Source: Saccharomycopsis phalli
Taxonomy: Eukaryota > Ascomycota > Saccharomycetes > Ascoideales > Saccharomycopsidaceae
Length of the DNA stretch: 64,000 nt
Assembly: GCA_020342235.1 (NCBI GenBank)
Contig: CP073215.1
Coordinates: 930,001-994,000, forward strand
Direction of reading: 5' to 3'
Shown here: one piece after another, positions 1-7,869 of the stretch
How positions within the stretch are numbered: position 1 is the first letter of the stretch
Layout of the letters: every line of letters starts with the position of its first letter
Made by a program: the position numbers and the translations under genes
The notes under the pieces: generated by a model
Seen by the model: the letters and a program-made list of their open reading frames with translations, nothing else
What the model was told of the DNA's origin: nothing
Database searches by the model: none

Positions 1-1
1 T

Positions 2-403
2 AGCAAGAGTAGTTTGGCCCAACGGACGTTGCTGGAGCGTGAGACATCACTGGAGCACGAGAAAATCGCAGACTGTCTTAAGCAGGGCGAGTGCGAGATT
101 TACAGCAAGTCAGTCAAGGAGGTGAAGCAATTGCTCAAGGAGACGTTGAAGCAGCTTGAGCTGCAGGGACGCTTGTTGACAGTCAAGAAGATATTGAACC
201 GGGATGTGCGATTCAAGGAGGAATATTTCGAGCACGACTGGGACGACGAGACTGCGCTTACACGTTGGATAGACGGTGCGTTCGAGCTCCCGGAGTATAT
301 AAAGAGGCTACGAGAGAAGTACACTGCCGCTGAGGTGGTTGGCTTGGTGAGTTACACTCGACCCGGGAAGGATGAGGTTATATTGGTTGAGAATCAAAAC
401 TAA
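2..403 (+). CDS. C-terminal part of an unrecognised protein (cut by left edge)
   Basis: The frame is open from the first bases of the window and ends at TAA, so the start lies upstream and only the last ~133 residues are visible. The fragment is charged and mainly helical, rich in Glu, Lys and Leu, and has a Trp/acidic stretch (HDWDDETALTRW) near its middle. No catalytic motif, signal or membrane segment is seen. There is no in-frame ATG near the left edge, which supports a truncated view of a longer gene. I do not recognise the family. Confidence 0.7.
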   Translation, partial: SKSSLAQRTLLERETSLEHEKIADCLKQGECEIYSKSVKEVKQLLKETLKQLELQGRLLTVKKILNRDVRFKEEYFEHDWDDETALTRWIDGAFELPEYIKRLREKYTAAEVVGLVSYTRPGKDEVILVENQN

Positions 404-657
404 TCATAATGACATTAAAAGAAGCGGGTATTGAAATGCCACTGTAAGTCGGTCAGGGCCTGTAACGGGACAAGCTCCTAGGATCGGGTCAAGAACCCTG
501 GGGATGTAAGTCAGGTCAAGTGTGAATGGCAGTCACGATTCCAGGCCCATTTGCCAAACTAGTATAGACACCTTGCCCATTTCACTAGATTCGGCCCTTC
601 TCTTGCTCCTACTCCAGTCTGCCCTTGCTCCTATTCCAGCCTGACTTCATCCACCAC

Positions 658-1080
658 TCAGTTCTTACCGTATGGATTGTAGGACGTATCCTGGGGACCA
701 AACGTCTGAGGCGCATACGTCTGAGGTGCCTGAGGCGGATATGCGTTTGGCGGCACGTACACAGGCTCCACTTGTCTGGTATATCGAGGCTCAGCAAGAG
801 GAGCAAAGCCCTGTCTTGCAGGGGCTCTTCTTCCCCGGCAGCAGCGGCAGCAGCAGTTGTCTATACAGGAGATTGCGCAGCAGCAGCAGTTGACGAGCAC
901 AATCACGACAAAGAGCACAATCACCGCGGCAATGACAATGAGAGTAATTGCCACGGGCTTGCACACCCGGTTAGCCATACAGGTGTCCCAGTGTCTGAAG
1001 GACTGTGCGGTGGACAAGACCCCGTGGGAGTCCTGCTCAAAGTTTCTCGCAAACACGGCAATATATTGCAGGTCTATCAT
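658..1080 (-). CDS. PIN2: PIN2-like single-pass membrane protein with Cys-rich juxtamembrane patch
   Basis: This 140-residue protein has the fungal Pin2 layout. A short N-terminus carries the motif FRHWDTCM (residues 28-35). One hydrophobic segment follows (about 41-64). A dense Cys cluster (about 65-81, CCCC and CCRCC runs) probably marks palmitoylation next to the membrane. The tail is Pro/Tyr/Gln-rich and ends NPYGKN. In S. cerevisiae, Pin2 is an exomer-dependent plasma-membrane/TGN protein with a prion-like tail. I chose the ATG giving MIDLQ because it puts the conserved WDTCM at the family's usual distance from the start. An in-frame ATG 30 codons upstream exists, but the added residues do not look conserved. 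The family call rests on motif recall. Confidence 0.75.
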   Translation of the reverse strand: MIDLQYIAVFARNFEQDSHGVLSTAQSFRHWDTCMANRVCKPVAITLIVIAAVIVLFVVIVLVNCCCCAISCIDNCCCRCCRGRRAPARQGFAPLAEPRYTRQVEPVYVPPNAYPPQAPQTYAPQTFGPQDTSYNPYGKN

Positions 1081-1230
1081 ATTCTGTGTGTGGAATTCAG
1101 GCTCAAATGCTGGGGAAACGTCGCCCTTAAATGGGTTTTTTCTAAAACAAGGGAGTGCATGATCCAGCATCCTGGACCGCGCAGCCTCGCCAGGTTTCGA
1201 GTTCCAACAATAGAACTGCCCGCAACATCA

Positions 1231-1728
1231 CTAATTGTCGAGACTCCGCCGCGACTGTTTCTTTTGCAGGCGCCTTTTCTTGTCCTGTAGCCGTCGCTCA
1301 TCCGCCTTGCGCCGGATCGCCTTCCACTTTCGCCCATACTCCTCGGCCAAGGCCGGATTGTCAAAATGCACAACCTCACGCACTGCGCGTCTGAGTTTTT
1401 CAAAACAGTCCTCAGCATTCTGTACCTGAGACCGGGTCAACTCGCTGTGGATGATAATCTTGTCCCTAGTCTTGTTCAAGTACCCAAAGCCCTTGGCGAA
1501 AAGCTGCCGCGACACCGGCTGAGGCAAGTACTCGAAAAAATCCCGGCCCAACGTGAGCGTCGCCCGGCTCGACGTCTTGTTCACTGCCTGTCCGCCTGGC
1601 CCACTGGCCCTGGAAAACTGGAGCTGGTAAAGAGTCCTCGGGACTCCCGCCCGGGTTAACGTCTTGACAAACTGCTGGAACTTGTCGTACTCGGTGCTGT
1701 ATTGTCGTACTGCTCGTGCAAATCCCAT
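1231..1728 (-). CDS. PTH4: Mitochondrial GGQ-domain peptidyl-tRNA hydrolase (ICT1/Pth4-like)
   Basis: The 165-residue protein is a codon-independent class I release-factor catalytic domain. GPGGQ (GGQ at about 45-47) is followed by VNKTSSRATL. It ends in a highly basic tail (KKRRLQKKQSRR), as in ICT1, bacterial ArfB/YaeJ and yeast YOL114C (Pth4). Such proteins hydrolyse peptidyl-tRNA on stalled or vacant ribosomes. The Gln of GGQ is present, so activity is expected. I chose the start at MGFARAVRQYS because it gives an Arg-containing, acid-free presequence typical of mitochondrial import. A further ATG 25 codons upstream would add a less typical leader. The gene is divergent from the phosphatase gene that starts at 1829. 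Confidence 0.85.
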   Translation of the reverse strand: MGFARAVRQYSTEYDKFQQFVKTLTRAGVPRTLYQLQFSRASGPGGQAVNKTSSRATLTLGRDFFEYLPQPVSRQLFAKGFGYLNKTRDKIIIHSELTRSQVQNAEDCFEKLRRAVREVVHFDNPALAEEYGRKWKAIRRKADERRLQDKKRRLQKKQSRRSLDN

Positions 1729-1828
1729 GATAACCACACGATTCCCTGGCTGCCAACCTCTGGCGTCTTGCCAGGGTAACTTGCGCACACATGCTTGACT
1801 CACTCAGGAACAAACTGGCAGCCTGGCC

Positions 1829-2578
1829 ATGACTATTAGCAGACTCAAGGACAAGACAAGTATCGAAAACACCGATCCGCTGGTGCTCCGCTTTCATATC
1901 ATAAGGCATGGCCAGACAGACTGCAACAAAAACAAGATTCTCCAGGGCCACTTGAACACCAACCTCAACCAACAAGGTACGCACCAGGCCGAGTTGTGCG
2001 GGAAGCGGTTTGCTCGGATCAACCTAGACGGGATCGCGTCCAGTGACTTGAACCGGTGTGTCCAGACCACAGACGCGATTCTCGGCTTCCAGCTGCTCGC
2101 TCTGGACCGCGTCGAGTGGTCCGCACAGTACCGCGAACGGTCGTTTGGTCCAATCGAGGGCATGTCGATTGTAGATGCCATTGAGTGGGCCGAAAAAGAC
2201 AGTCACGGCTCCAAAACTTTCAGGGACTATGGCGAGCCTCGCGACGCGTTCATAGACCGGTTCTACAGCTCGCTCACCGCCTTGATCCGCCGCTTGCTAG
2301 CTGATAAACACACCGTCTACAAAAACTACATGCTCGTGTCCCATGGAGGCTCCATCAAGGCCATTCTCAGCCACTTGACCAGCGTGTTGAAGTTTGACGT
2401 AAATCGTGCCCTAGTCTCCGACGAAGATATCCGCATTGTCTACAACACCTCGGTGACCATTGTGGATTTCCGGAAAAGCGACTTTTTGTCGGGCAAAGTC
2501 TCGGGCATTGTGCAGTTGGTGGGGGACACCCTGCATTTGGGCAGCCAGTTGCACGTTGCTGATCAGCGGGTTAGGTAG
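1829..2578 (+). CDS. YOR283W: Histidine phosphatase, YOR283W type (phosphoglycerate mutase-like)
   Basis: The 249-residue protein is a member of the histidine phosphatase superfamily. RHGQT (26-30) contains the phospho-acceptor His27, and LVSHGGS near 169-175 holds the second catalytic His. LRERSFG-type and IEGM motifs lie between. The C-terminus (VGDTLHLG, then ending VADQRVR) closely resembles the end of S. cerevisiae YOR283W, a broad-specificity phosphatase distantly related to phosphoglycerate mutases. It lacks the features of glycolytic GPM1. The ATG is the first in the frame and lies about 100 bp from the divergent Pth4-like gene, so the two probably share a promoter. No signal peptide is seen, and a cytosolic location is likely. 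Confidence 0.88.
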   Translation: MTISRLKDKTSIENTDPLVLRFHIIRHGQTDCNKNKILQGHLNTNLNQQGTHQAELCGKRFARINLDGIASSDLNRCVQTTDAILGFQLLALDRVEWSAQYRERSFGPIEGMSIVDAIEWAEKDSHGSKTFRDYGEPRDAFIDRFYSSLTALIRRLLADKHTVYKNYMLVSHGGSIKAILSHLTSVLKFDVNRALVSDEDIRIVYNTSVTIVDFRKSDFLSGKVSGIVQLVGDTLHLGSQLHVADQRVR

Positions 2579-2717
2579 TACAGCCAAAGCGCAGAGATAC
2601 TCTGGATATATTGGGCAATAAACAATGAATATTATTTTTTTCTACTTAATCTAATACTAATAAACGACACATGAAACAAAACAAAAAACCCCCCAACCCA
2701 TGGCAGCCGGCTTTACT

Positions 2718-2784
2718 CTTGGCCAGCTTATCTTGGCCAGCTTATCTTGGCCGGCTTATTTTGGCCAGCTTATTTTGACCAGCT
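2718..2784. repeat. 14-bp minisatellite, about 4.8 copies
   Basis: CTTGGCCAGCTTAT is repeated almost exactly, with a few C/T and A/G changes. The array ends on the stop codon of the neighbouring minus-strand gene, so it lies in that gene's 3' untranslated region. Confidence 0.9.
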
Positions 2785-3229
2785 ACACTTTCCAGCCTTG
2801 CTTCCGGTGAAACACCTTGCGCTTCAACTGGGCAGCCTTTGCATCGAATCTATCGGCAAAGTCAAGCAACTCGTCGCTGGCGGCGGAATCCTTAAACACC
2901 GGCGACTTGTCATGCAAATCCCGGGAATCCAACGATTTTTGAATAGCCTCGGCAAGTTGGTAGTCGGTAATATCAGTGCCCAAGTCACTGTTGATATCAA
3001 CAACCTTTGTTTTCGCGTCGGAGTCCTCGGTCGAATGCAACGCAGCCACCTCGGCATAGGAAAGACTCCGGAAGTCGACCTGCACAAAGTCGTCAGATTT
3101 GTCGTGGTTGATGGCCAAAATTTTGTTGTTTTCAAATATCGGAGTGCCCTTGGAGTCGTACTTGACCGTCTCCGTGTTGTAGACAGGAGCGTCGGCAGTC
3201 TTGGAGAAGAAGAAGTCAAAGAGACCCAT
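2783..3229 (-). CDS. Small acidic protein of unknown function (starts MGLFDFF)
   Basis: This 148-residue protein has no hydrophobic membrane segment apart from an aromatic N-terminus (MGLFDFFF). A central acidic region carries VVDINSDLGTDITDYQLAEAIQKSL, and the C-terminus is basic (LKRKVFHRKQGWKV). The segment LAEAIQKSLDSRDL resembles a ubiquitin-interacting-motif helix only loosely. Gly2 is present, but position 6 is Phe, so N-myristoylation is not well supported. I chose the second ATG because the product then opens MGLFDFF; the first would add only seven residues. A TCACGTGA E-box lies about 210 bp upstream. I do not recognise the family. Confidence 0.7.
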   Translation of the reverse strand: MGLFDFFFSKTADAPVYNTETVKYDSKGTPIFENNKILAINHDKSDDFVQVDFRSLSYAEVAALHSTEDSDAKTKVVDINSDLGTDITDYQLAEAIQKSLDSRDLHDKSPVFKDSAASDELLDFADRFDAKAAQLKRKVFHRKQGWKV

Positions 3230-4107
3230 GGCGATCAACTGATAAGGCAACTAGTGGCTAATGTGTGGTGGCGATAACTGATTTGTAAAACTAAACGCTG
3301 ACAAGAAGATCTAGTTTTGCTGAGCAGACACAAACAAATGTAAACAAATGGAAAAGAGAGAAGATAACAGGTGCAATGACGAGGCTAAATACTGCCTCCG
3401 GCTTCGGGGGGTGATGACACTATCACACCGCATCACGTCACGTGATAGATGCGATGGGCTTGCCCGGATGCGCACGGGGCTCCTGGAGTAGACAACCGCA
3501 GAGCACCAATGGCGTCCTGATTGGATAGCGGGAAGCCGGGATCTACCGAGGGGCCAGCAGGACTCTGGAAATCCAAGGCTAATTGAATACTATGACCATG
3601 CCCACGTGTAAATCTGAGGGTCACACGTTTTGGGTACCACATGGGCCAACAGGGTCAAAAACCATGATGCTATTGTTTACAAAACGGAATGTACCAACGG
3701 CACGGGACGTTTCATGTACCATAGCCAGAGGACAATGTGTATAGCCAGAGGACGATGCATATACCATGGGCAAGGGACATTGTGACACGAGTCTAAGCGA
3801 TAGGAGACCAAACAATAGTCCACCATTGCGACGTTGTATAATAATAATAATATGTTTATTTGCTTCTATAGCTATACTGACGTTGTATAATAAAGTGGCG
3901 ATATTCACTGTGAAATTACATTGATGGCTATGTACATGTATTTTTGAATATGATCGTGGTACAAGATACTGTATATAATGGAGCCTTTGGCATATCAAAA
4001 TTAGTCGACAATATCCAAGGATACGCAACGGCATAGGTACCACATATTCTGTGGATAGATAAGCCAAACAGCTATGATGTAATACATGACCCTAGACATG
4101 TTACCGA
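3230..4107. other. Intergenic region with E-boxes and a short duplicated 20-mer
   Basis: No convincing gene is seen in these ~880 bases. It holds a perfect Cbf1-type TCACGTGA at 3438-3445, another CACGTG at 3603-3608, two adjacent copies of a 20-bp unit (ATAGCCAGAGGAC with its flank) at 3721-3760, and a short ATA run near 3840. Open frames on the minus strand here are low-complexity or lack protein-like composition. Confidence 0.6.
3438..3445. promoter_or_regulatory. Cbf1-type E-box TCACGTGA
   Basis: Perfect palindromic centromere/MET-type E-box about 210 bp upstream of the MGLFDFF gene. Cbf1 is the usual yeast factor for this octamer. Function here is inferred. Confidence 0.4.
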
Positions 4108-4398
4108 TTAGACCATAACCAAGCCAATGGCCAAGGCACACAATCCCAATGGTCCAGCGACAGCCGGACTGCCATTTTTTGTTGATTTGGCGGACACTGA
4201 CGACGTAGATGTGATATTGGTGACGTTTGTCACGGTGATTCCGCTGTTTAACGTGGTTGTCGCGTTGTCAGGAAGCAAAGTGGTCATGCTCATGACCATA
4301 CTGTCCATGCCGTCCATGGACATTGTGGTGTGGTAAACCACGGTTTTGTTGGCCAAGGCTGTGGCGACTGACAATAGTATGAGGAGTGGATGGTACAT
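4108..4398 (-). CDS. Small GPI-anchored cell-surface protein
   Basis: The 96-residue precursor starts with a signal peptide (about 1-16, LLILLSVATALA). A Ser/Thr-rich, Met-containing core follows with several N-x-T sequons (NKT, NAT, NVT, NIT). A likely GPI attachment site (KNGSP, about 74-78) precedes a hydrophobic tail (GLCALAIGLVMV) that runs to the last residue. This is the layout of small yeast cell-wall mannoproteins. No catalytic domain is present, so a structural or surface role is inferred. No specific orthologue is recognised. A second, unrelated protein of the same design lies at 51169-51507. Confidence 0.75.
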   Translation of the reverse strand: MYHPLLILLSVATALANKTVVYHTTMSMDGMDSMVMSMTTLLPDNATTTLNSGITVTNVTNITSTSSVSAKSTKNGSPAVAGPLGLCALAIGLVMV

Positions 4399-4596
4399 GG
4401 TGCTTTGAGCGATTGGTGGGATATAAGTATTGGTTGGATGAGCAAATATTGTAGGTTACGTGCATGAGCAAATAAAGTAGGTGTCTGCCAGACACACATG
4501 CATTTGAAATATTTGGAGATTTAAAACGATTGCGGTTGAGGTAGGTTGAGGTGGAATGTATGGGTTGGTGTGAATAGGTAGAAATGGGTGAGGTAA

Positions 4597-4725
4597 GGTT
4601 GGAGTAAAGTTGGAGTAACGTTGGAGTAACGTTGAAGAGAAGTTGAAGAGAGGTTGAAGTAAGGTTGAAGAGAGGTTGAAGTAAGGTTGAAGTAAGGTTG
4701 AAGTAGGTTTGAAGTAGGTTTGAAG
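4597..4725. repeat. Degenerate 11-bp minisatellite (GTTGAAGTAAG family)
   Basis: About ten to eleven units beginning GTTGGAG or GTTGAAG follow one another with scattered substitutions. They lie upstream of the small GPI protein gene on the minus strand. Confidence 0.8.
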
Positions 4726-5152
4726 TAGGGTTTGAGGTAGGAGGTAGGTGAGATGATAAGATTATGAAATGGGCAATGAGTTAAAAGTGTAATGAATATA
4801 GTTCAAGGCAGATGACAATGTAGATATAGTTCAAGATCAGCATAAGCAGGGACAATATAGCTAGATTAATAGCCATGTTTTTATTAGCGTGCAGTTGCAA
4901 GATGTGTGTACTAGCTGATTGATGCGTGAATGATTTGCAAGACAAATGGCAATTTAATCCAATGTAAAACACGTAAATGACGGCTCTTTGGCTCAAACGG
5001 GCCAAGGTTGTACAAAGATATGCTACGTTTATTAGCTATATAATACAATTTAGCCAGACTAGCAAGGCACGGGATTCCACGAGACTAGTGAATATTTGTA
5101 ATATAAGCAATATAATTAGAATTAGCATTAACATCAGCATTGGACATCAGAC

Positions 5153-5274
5153 CAGACGACAGACAATAGATATTTAATATCAGACGACATCAGATATAGA
5201 CATGACATCAGGACAGACGACAGACAATAGATATTTTATGTCAGACAACGTCAGATATAAATCAGACATGACAT
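5153..5274. repeat. 61-bp unit in two tandem copies
   Basis: Both copies open with CAGACGACAGACAATAGATA and run through a GTCAGATATA-like segment, diverging moderately after about 25 bases. The tract lies just downstream of the TPS1 stop codon. Confidence 0.75.
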
Positions 5275-5361
5275 TATGTCTAACTCAATGTAACTCAACC
5301 TAACCCATCTAACTATCCACTATCACTATCACTATCACTATCCCTATCCCTACCCAACTCA

Positions 5362-6813
5362 TTACAACATCATGGTAGCCTTCTTTCTCGTGGCATCCTT
5401 CTTTGAAATCTTGTAGAGCTCACCTACAAAACTCGCGCCCCAGTAGGCACTGGTATACTTCAGAATGTAGTTAAAGAGCTTCTCATGGTTGGACTTGCGC
5501 TTCTCTGGCAGAAGAGTCAACGCCTCGTAGATGCTGGCCGAGAGCTCGTCAATGTTCCAGGGATTGACGATAATCGATCCGTTTAGCGATTGAGCTGCGC
5601 CGGCAAACTCGGACAAGATAAGCGAGCCGTGGTTCTGTTTCTGGCAGGCAATGTACTCGTACGAGACGAGGTTCATGCCGTCACGGGTGGACGAGACAAG
5701 ACAGACGTCGGAGATGTAGTACAAGGAAATGAGCTCGTTAAAGGGGATGGAGCGGTGCATAAAGTGGATTGGCACAAAGTCGATGGTGCCGTACTTGCCG
5801 TTGATGCGGCCAACCAACTCGTTGACGGTTGCCCGGAGGTTCTGGTACTCCTCGACGTCGCCACGCGACGGGATCGCCAACTGGATCAAGATCACCTTGC
5901 CGACCATCTCCGGGTGGTCGTTCAAAAACACCTCAAACGCGTGGAGCTTCTGGGGCACGCCCTTGATGTAGTCCAAGCGATCCACACCGACAATCACCTT
6001 GACGTCGTCGCCAATGGTCGAGCGCAATTGCCGGATGCGCAGCTGCACCGCCGGCGCCTCGAGACCCTCAGTGAACTTGTCGACGTCGATTCCAATTGGA
6101 AATGCGCCGACGCTGACAAAGCGGCCCTTGTATTCAACGCCGTTGGGCAAGGTGTTGAGCTTCAAGATGTTGTTCACCGAGGACAAAAAGTGCCGGGCAT
6201 AGTCGTAGGTGTGGAACCCAATCAAGTCGCAGCTGAGCACGCCCTGGAGCAACTCCTGGCGCACAGGCAAGATCCGGTAGATCTCCGACGACGGGAACGG
6301 GGTGTGGAGAAAGAACCCCACGCGCACGTTGGTCTTGTCGGTGGTACGTGCCGCAATGAACTGCGGCAACTTCATCAAGTGGTAGTCGTGCACCCAAATC
6401 ATGTCGTTGTCGCGGGTATTGCGGGCAATCTCCTCGGCAAACAACTTGTTGGCCTCGTTGTAGGCAAACCACGCATTCTCGTCGAAGTTGATCTCCCCAG
6501 GGTGGTAGTGGAAGAGCGGCCACAAGATGCTGTTGGAGAACCCGTTGTAGTGCAAGTCGGCAATCTCGTCCGACAAGAAGATCGGAATGCAGTTGAACTT
6601 CTCCTTGAGATCCCGCTTCACCGTCGCCTTCTCGTCGTCGGGAATCTCCATCCCCGGCCACCCGTACCACTGGAAGCTCGTGGTCTTGGAAAGCCCCTGG
6701 AGCGCAGTCACAAGGCCTCCGCTCGACATTGAGTATTCGTACGACCCGTCCTCGTTCCGGACAATCGTCACCGGGAGCCGGTTCGACACCACCAATACGT
6801 TCAGATGCGTCAT
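5362..6813 (-). CDS. TPS1: Trehalose-6-phosphate synthase
   Basis: The 483-residue protein is a family 20 glycosyltransferase that makes trehalose 6-phosphate from UDP-glucose and glucose 6-phosphate. It is the first step of trehalose synthesis, a stress protectant and a brake on glycolysis. The signature elements are in order: VVSNRLPV at about 8-15, SGGLVTAL near 31, WYGWPG near 49, WVHDYHLM, the GVDRLDYIKG donor-site motif and TRDGMNLV-YEY. Its length matches fungal Tps1 (about 480-500). No phosphatase domain is fused to it, unlike Tps2. The upstream region carries an 11-bp inverted repeat (arms 6879-6889 and 6942-6952) whose arms contain GTGGCAA. Confidence 0.97.
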   Translation of the reverse strand: MTHLNVLVVSNRLPVTIVRNEDGSYEYSMSSGGLVTALQGLSKTTSFQWYGWPGMEIPDDEKATVKRDLKEKFNCIPIFLSDEIADLHYNGFSNSILWPLFHYHPGEINFDENAWFAYNEANKLFAEEIARNTRDNDMIWVHDYHLMKLPQFIAARTTDKTNVRVGFFLHTPFPSSEIYRILPVRQELLQGVLSCDLIGFHTYDYARHFLSSVNNILKLNTLPNGVEYKGRFVSVGAFPIGIDVDKFTEGLEAPAVQLRIRQLRSTIGDDVKVIVGVDRLDYIKGVPQKLHAFEVFLNDHPEMVGKVILIQLAIPSRGDVEEYQNLRATVNELVGRINGKYGTIDFVPIHFMHRSIPFNELISLYYISDVCLVSSTRDGMNLVSYEYIACQKQNHGSLILSEFAGAAQSLNGSIIVNPWNIDELSASIYEALTLLPEKRKSNHEKLFNYILKYTSAYWGASFVGELYKISKKDATRKKATMML

Positions 6814-6878
6814 ACTCAGTGTGCTGCTTAGTTGCTAATTTTCACGCAATCCACAGGGTAATGTCCATCCCATTGTCA

Positions 6879-6952
6879 CATGTGGCAACGTCCGTCACCA
6901 GATGTTGATGGACAATGACTTGGCTTGGCTCTTGTTCATTGGTTGCCACATG
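6879..6952. promoter_or_regulatory. Inverted repeat CATGTGGCAAC / GTTGCCACATG upstream of TPS1
   Basis: An exact 11-bp arm at 6879-6889 is matched by its reverse complement at 6942-6952. The arms start 66 and 129 bp upstream of the TPS1 ATG. Each contains GTGGCAA, the core of the proteasome-associated control element bound by Rpn4 in Saccharomyces. A regulatory role is inference. Confidence 0.4.
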
Positions 6953-7190
6953 CAGCGGCTGACTGCCATGCTTGGTTGGACTTTATGCAATGTTTGATTC
7001 ATTACTGGTGGTTCAATGTTATGCGTTGTATGCCATGGTGAAGATATATTACTGATGGATAATTAAACTGGGTAATTGAGTAACTGAGTAATTGAATAAA
7101 CTGAACTACAACTGAACTACAACTACAATTATGTACCATGTACAATGTACTATGAATATCCAATATTTAATGAATGACTATGAATATGCA

Positions 7191-7230
7191 ATGAATAACT
7201 ATGAATAACTATGAATAACTATGAATAACT
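7191..7230. repeat. 10-bp repeat ATGAATAACT, four copies
   Basis: Four exact units sit directly against the larger 11-bp array. They share the ATGAATA start and probably have a common origin with it. Confidence 0.9.
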
Positions 7231-7447
7231 ATGAATATTTAATGAATATTTAATGAATATTTAATGAATATTTAATGAATATTTAATGAATATTTAATGA
7301 ATATTTAATGAATATTTAATGAATATTTAATGAATATTTAATGAATATTTAATGAATATTTAATGAATATTTAATGAATATTTAATGAATATTTAATGAA
7401 TATTTAATGAATATTTAATGAATATTTAATGAATATTTAATGAATAT
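7231..7447. repeat. 11-bp minisatellite ATGAATATTTA, about 20 near-identical copies
   Basis: The units are essentially identical over about 217 bp, which points to recent expansion or active homogenisation. The array is almost pure A/T, with one G per unit. Confidence 0.95.
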
Positions 7448-7453
7448 CGAAAT

Positions 7454-7519
7454 CATATCTAACTCATATCTAACTCATATCTAACTCATACCTAACTCAT
7501 ACCTAACTCATATCTATGA
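7454..7519. repeat. 11-bp repeat CATATCTAACT, six copies
   Basis: This second 11-bp array is unrelated in sequence to the first and is separated from it by only about six bases. Two units carry a T-to-C change, and the last is degenerate. Confidence 0.9.
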
Positions 7520-7869
7520 ACATCCATAAATATAATCAGAATACCATGTCTCACTAAAATTCTCTCAATGACTCACTACAATTCTCTCCAATTACTCACA
7601 CAATACCATGCCTATTTCAAATCATCAATCCCATCTCTCCACATCCTCATCCATGGCCACACCATTGCCATTTATACTCACCAGAATCATCACTCACCCA
7701 CAAATACCATTCACCCTATAATCCTAACAAATCCCTCATCACCATCCATATCCCAGCCCCAACCCATTTGCTTCTCAAATCCGCACTCTGCATGCATTTC
7801 AAATCATTTGAAAATTACAAAGTGCATATCCCACTATAAAGCCCACAGGCTCCCGCTTCATCTACACCA

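Larger units (their letters stand above)
4399..5361. other. Intergenic region with several short tandem repeats, no gene
   Basis: This ~960-base gap between the GPI protein and TPS1 holds three separate repeat tracts: an 11-bp family around 4597-4725 (GTTGAAGTAAG and variants), a 61-bp unit present twice (5153-5213 and 5214-5274) and a CTATCA/CTATCC hexamer run at about 5315-5352. No supported gene or RNA is seen. Confidence 0.7.
6814..7869. other. Divergent TPS1/TRL1 promoter region filled with minisatellites
   Basis: About 1.06 kb separate the two divergent starts. The TPS1-proximal ~400 bases are non-repetitive. The middle is nearly all repeats: four 10-bp units, then about twenty 11-bp units, then six units of a second 11-bp repeat. 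The last ~350 bases before TRL1 are C/A-rich. No supported gene or RNA is seen. Confidence 0.8.

Noticed and set aside
1150-1230. GGTTTCGAGTTCC resembling a tRNA B-box
   Set aside because: No matching A-box, acceptor stem or anticodon arm is present nearby.
3621-4067. 148-codon minus-strand frame at 3.6-4.1 kb
   Set aside because: Contains microsatellite-derived runs (repeated Ile) and no domain or signal; probably chance.
5590-6732. Long plus-strand open frame opposite TPS1
   Set aside because: Antisense shadow of TPS1, caused by its GC-rich third positions; no family resemblance.
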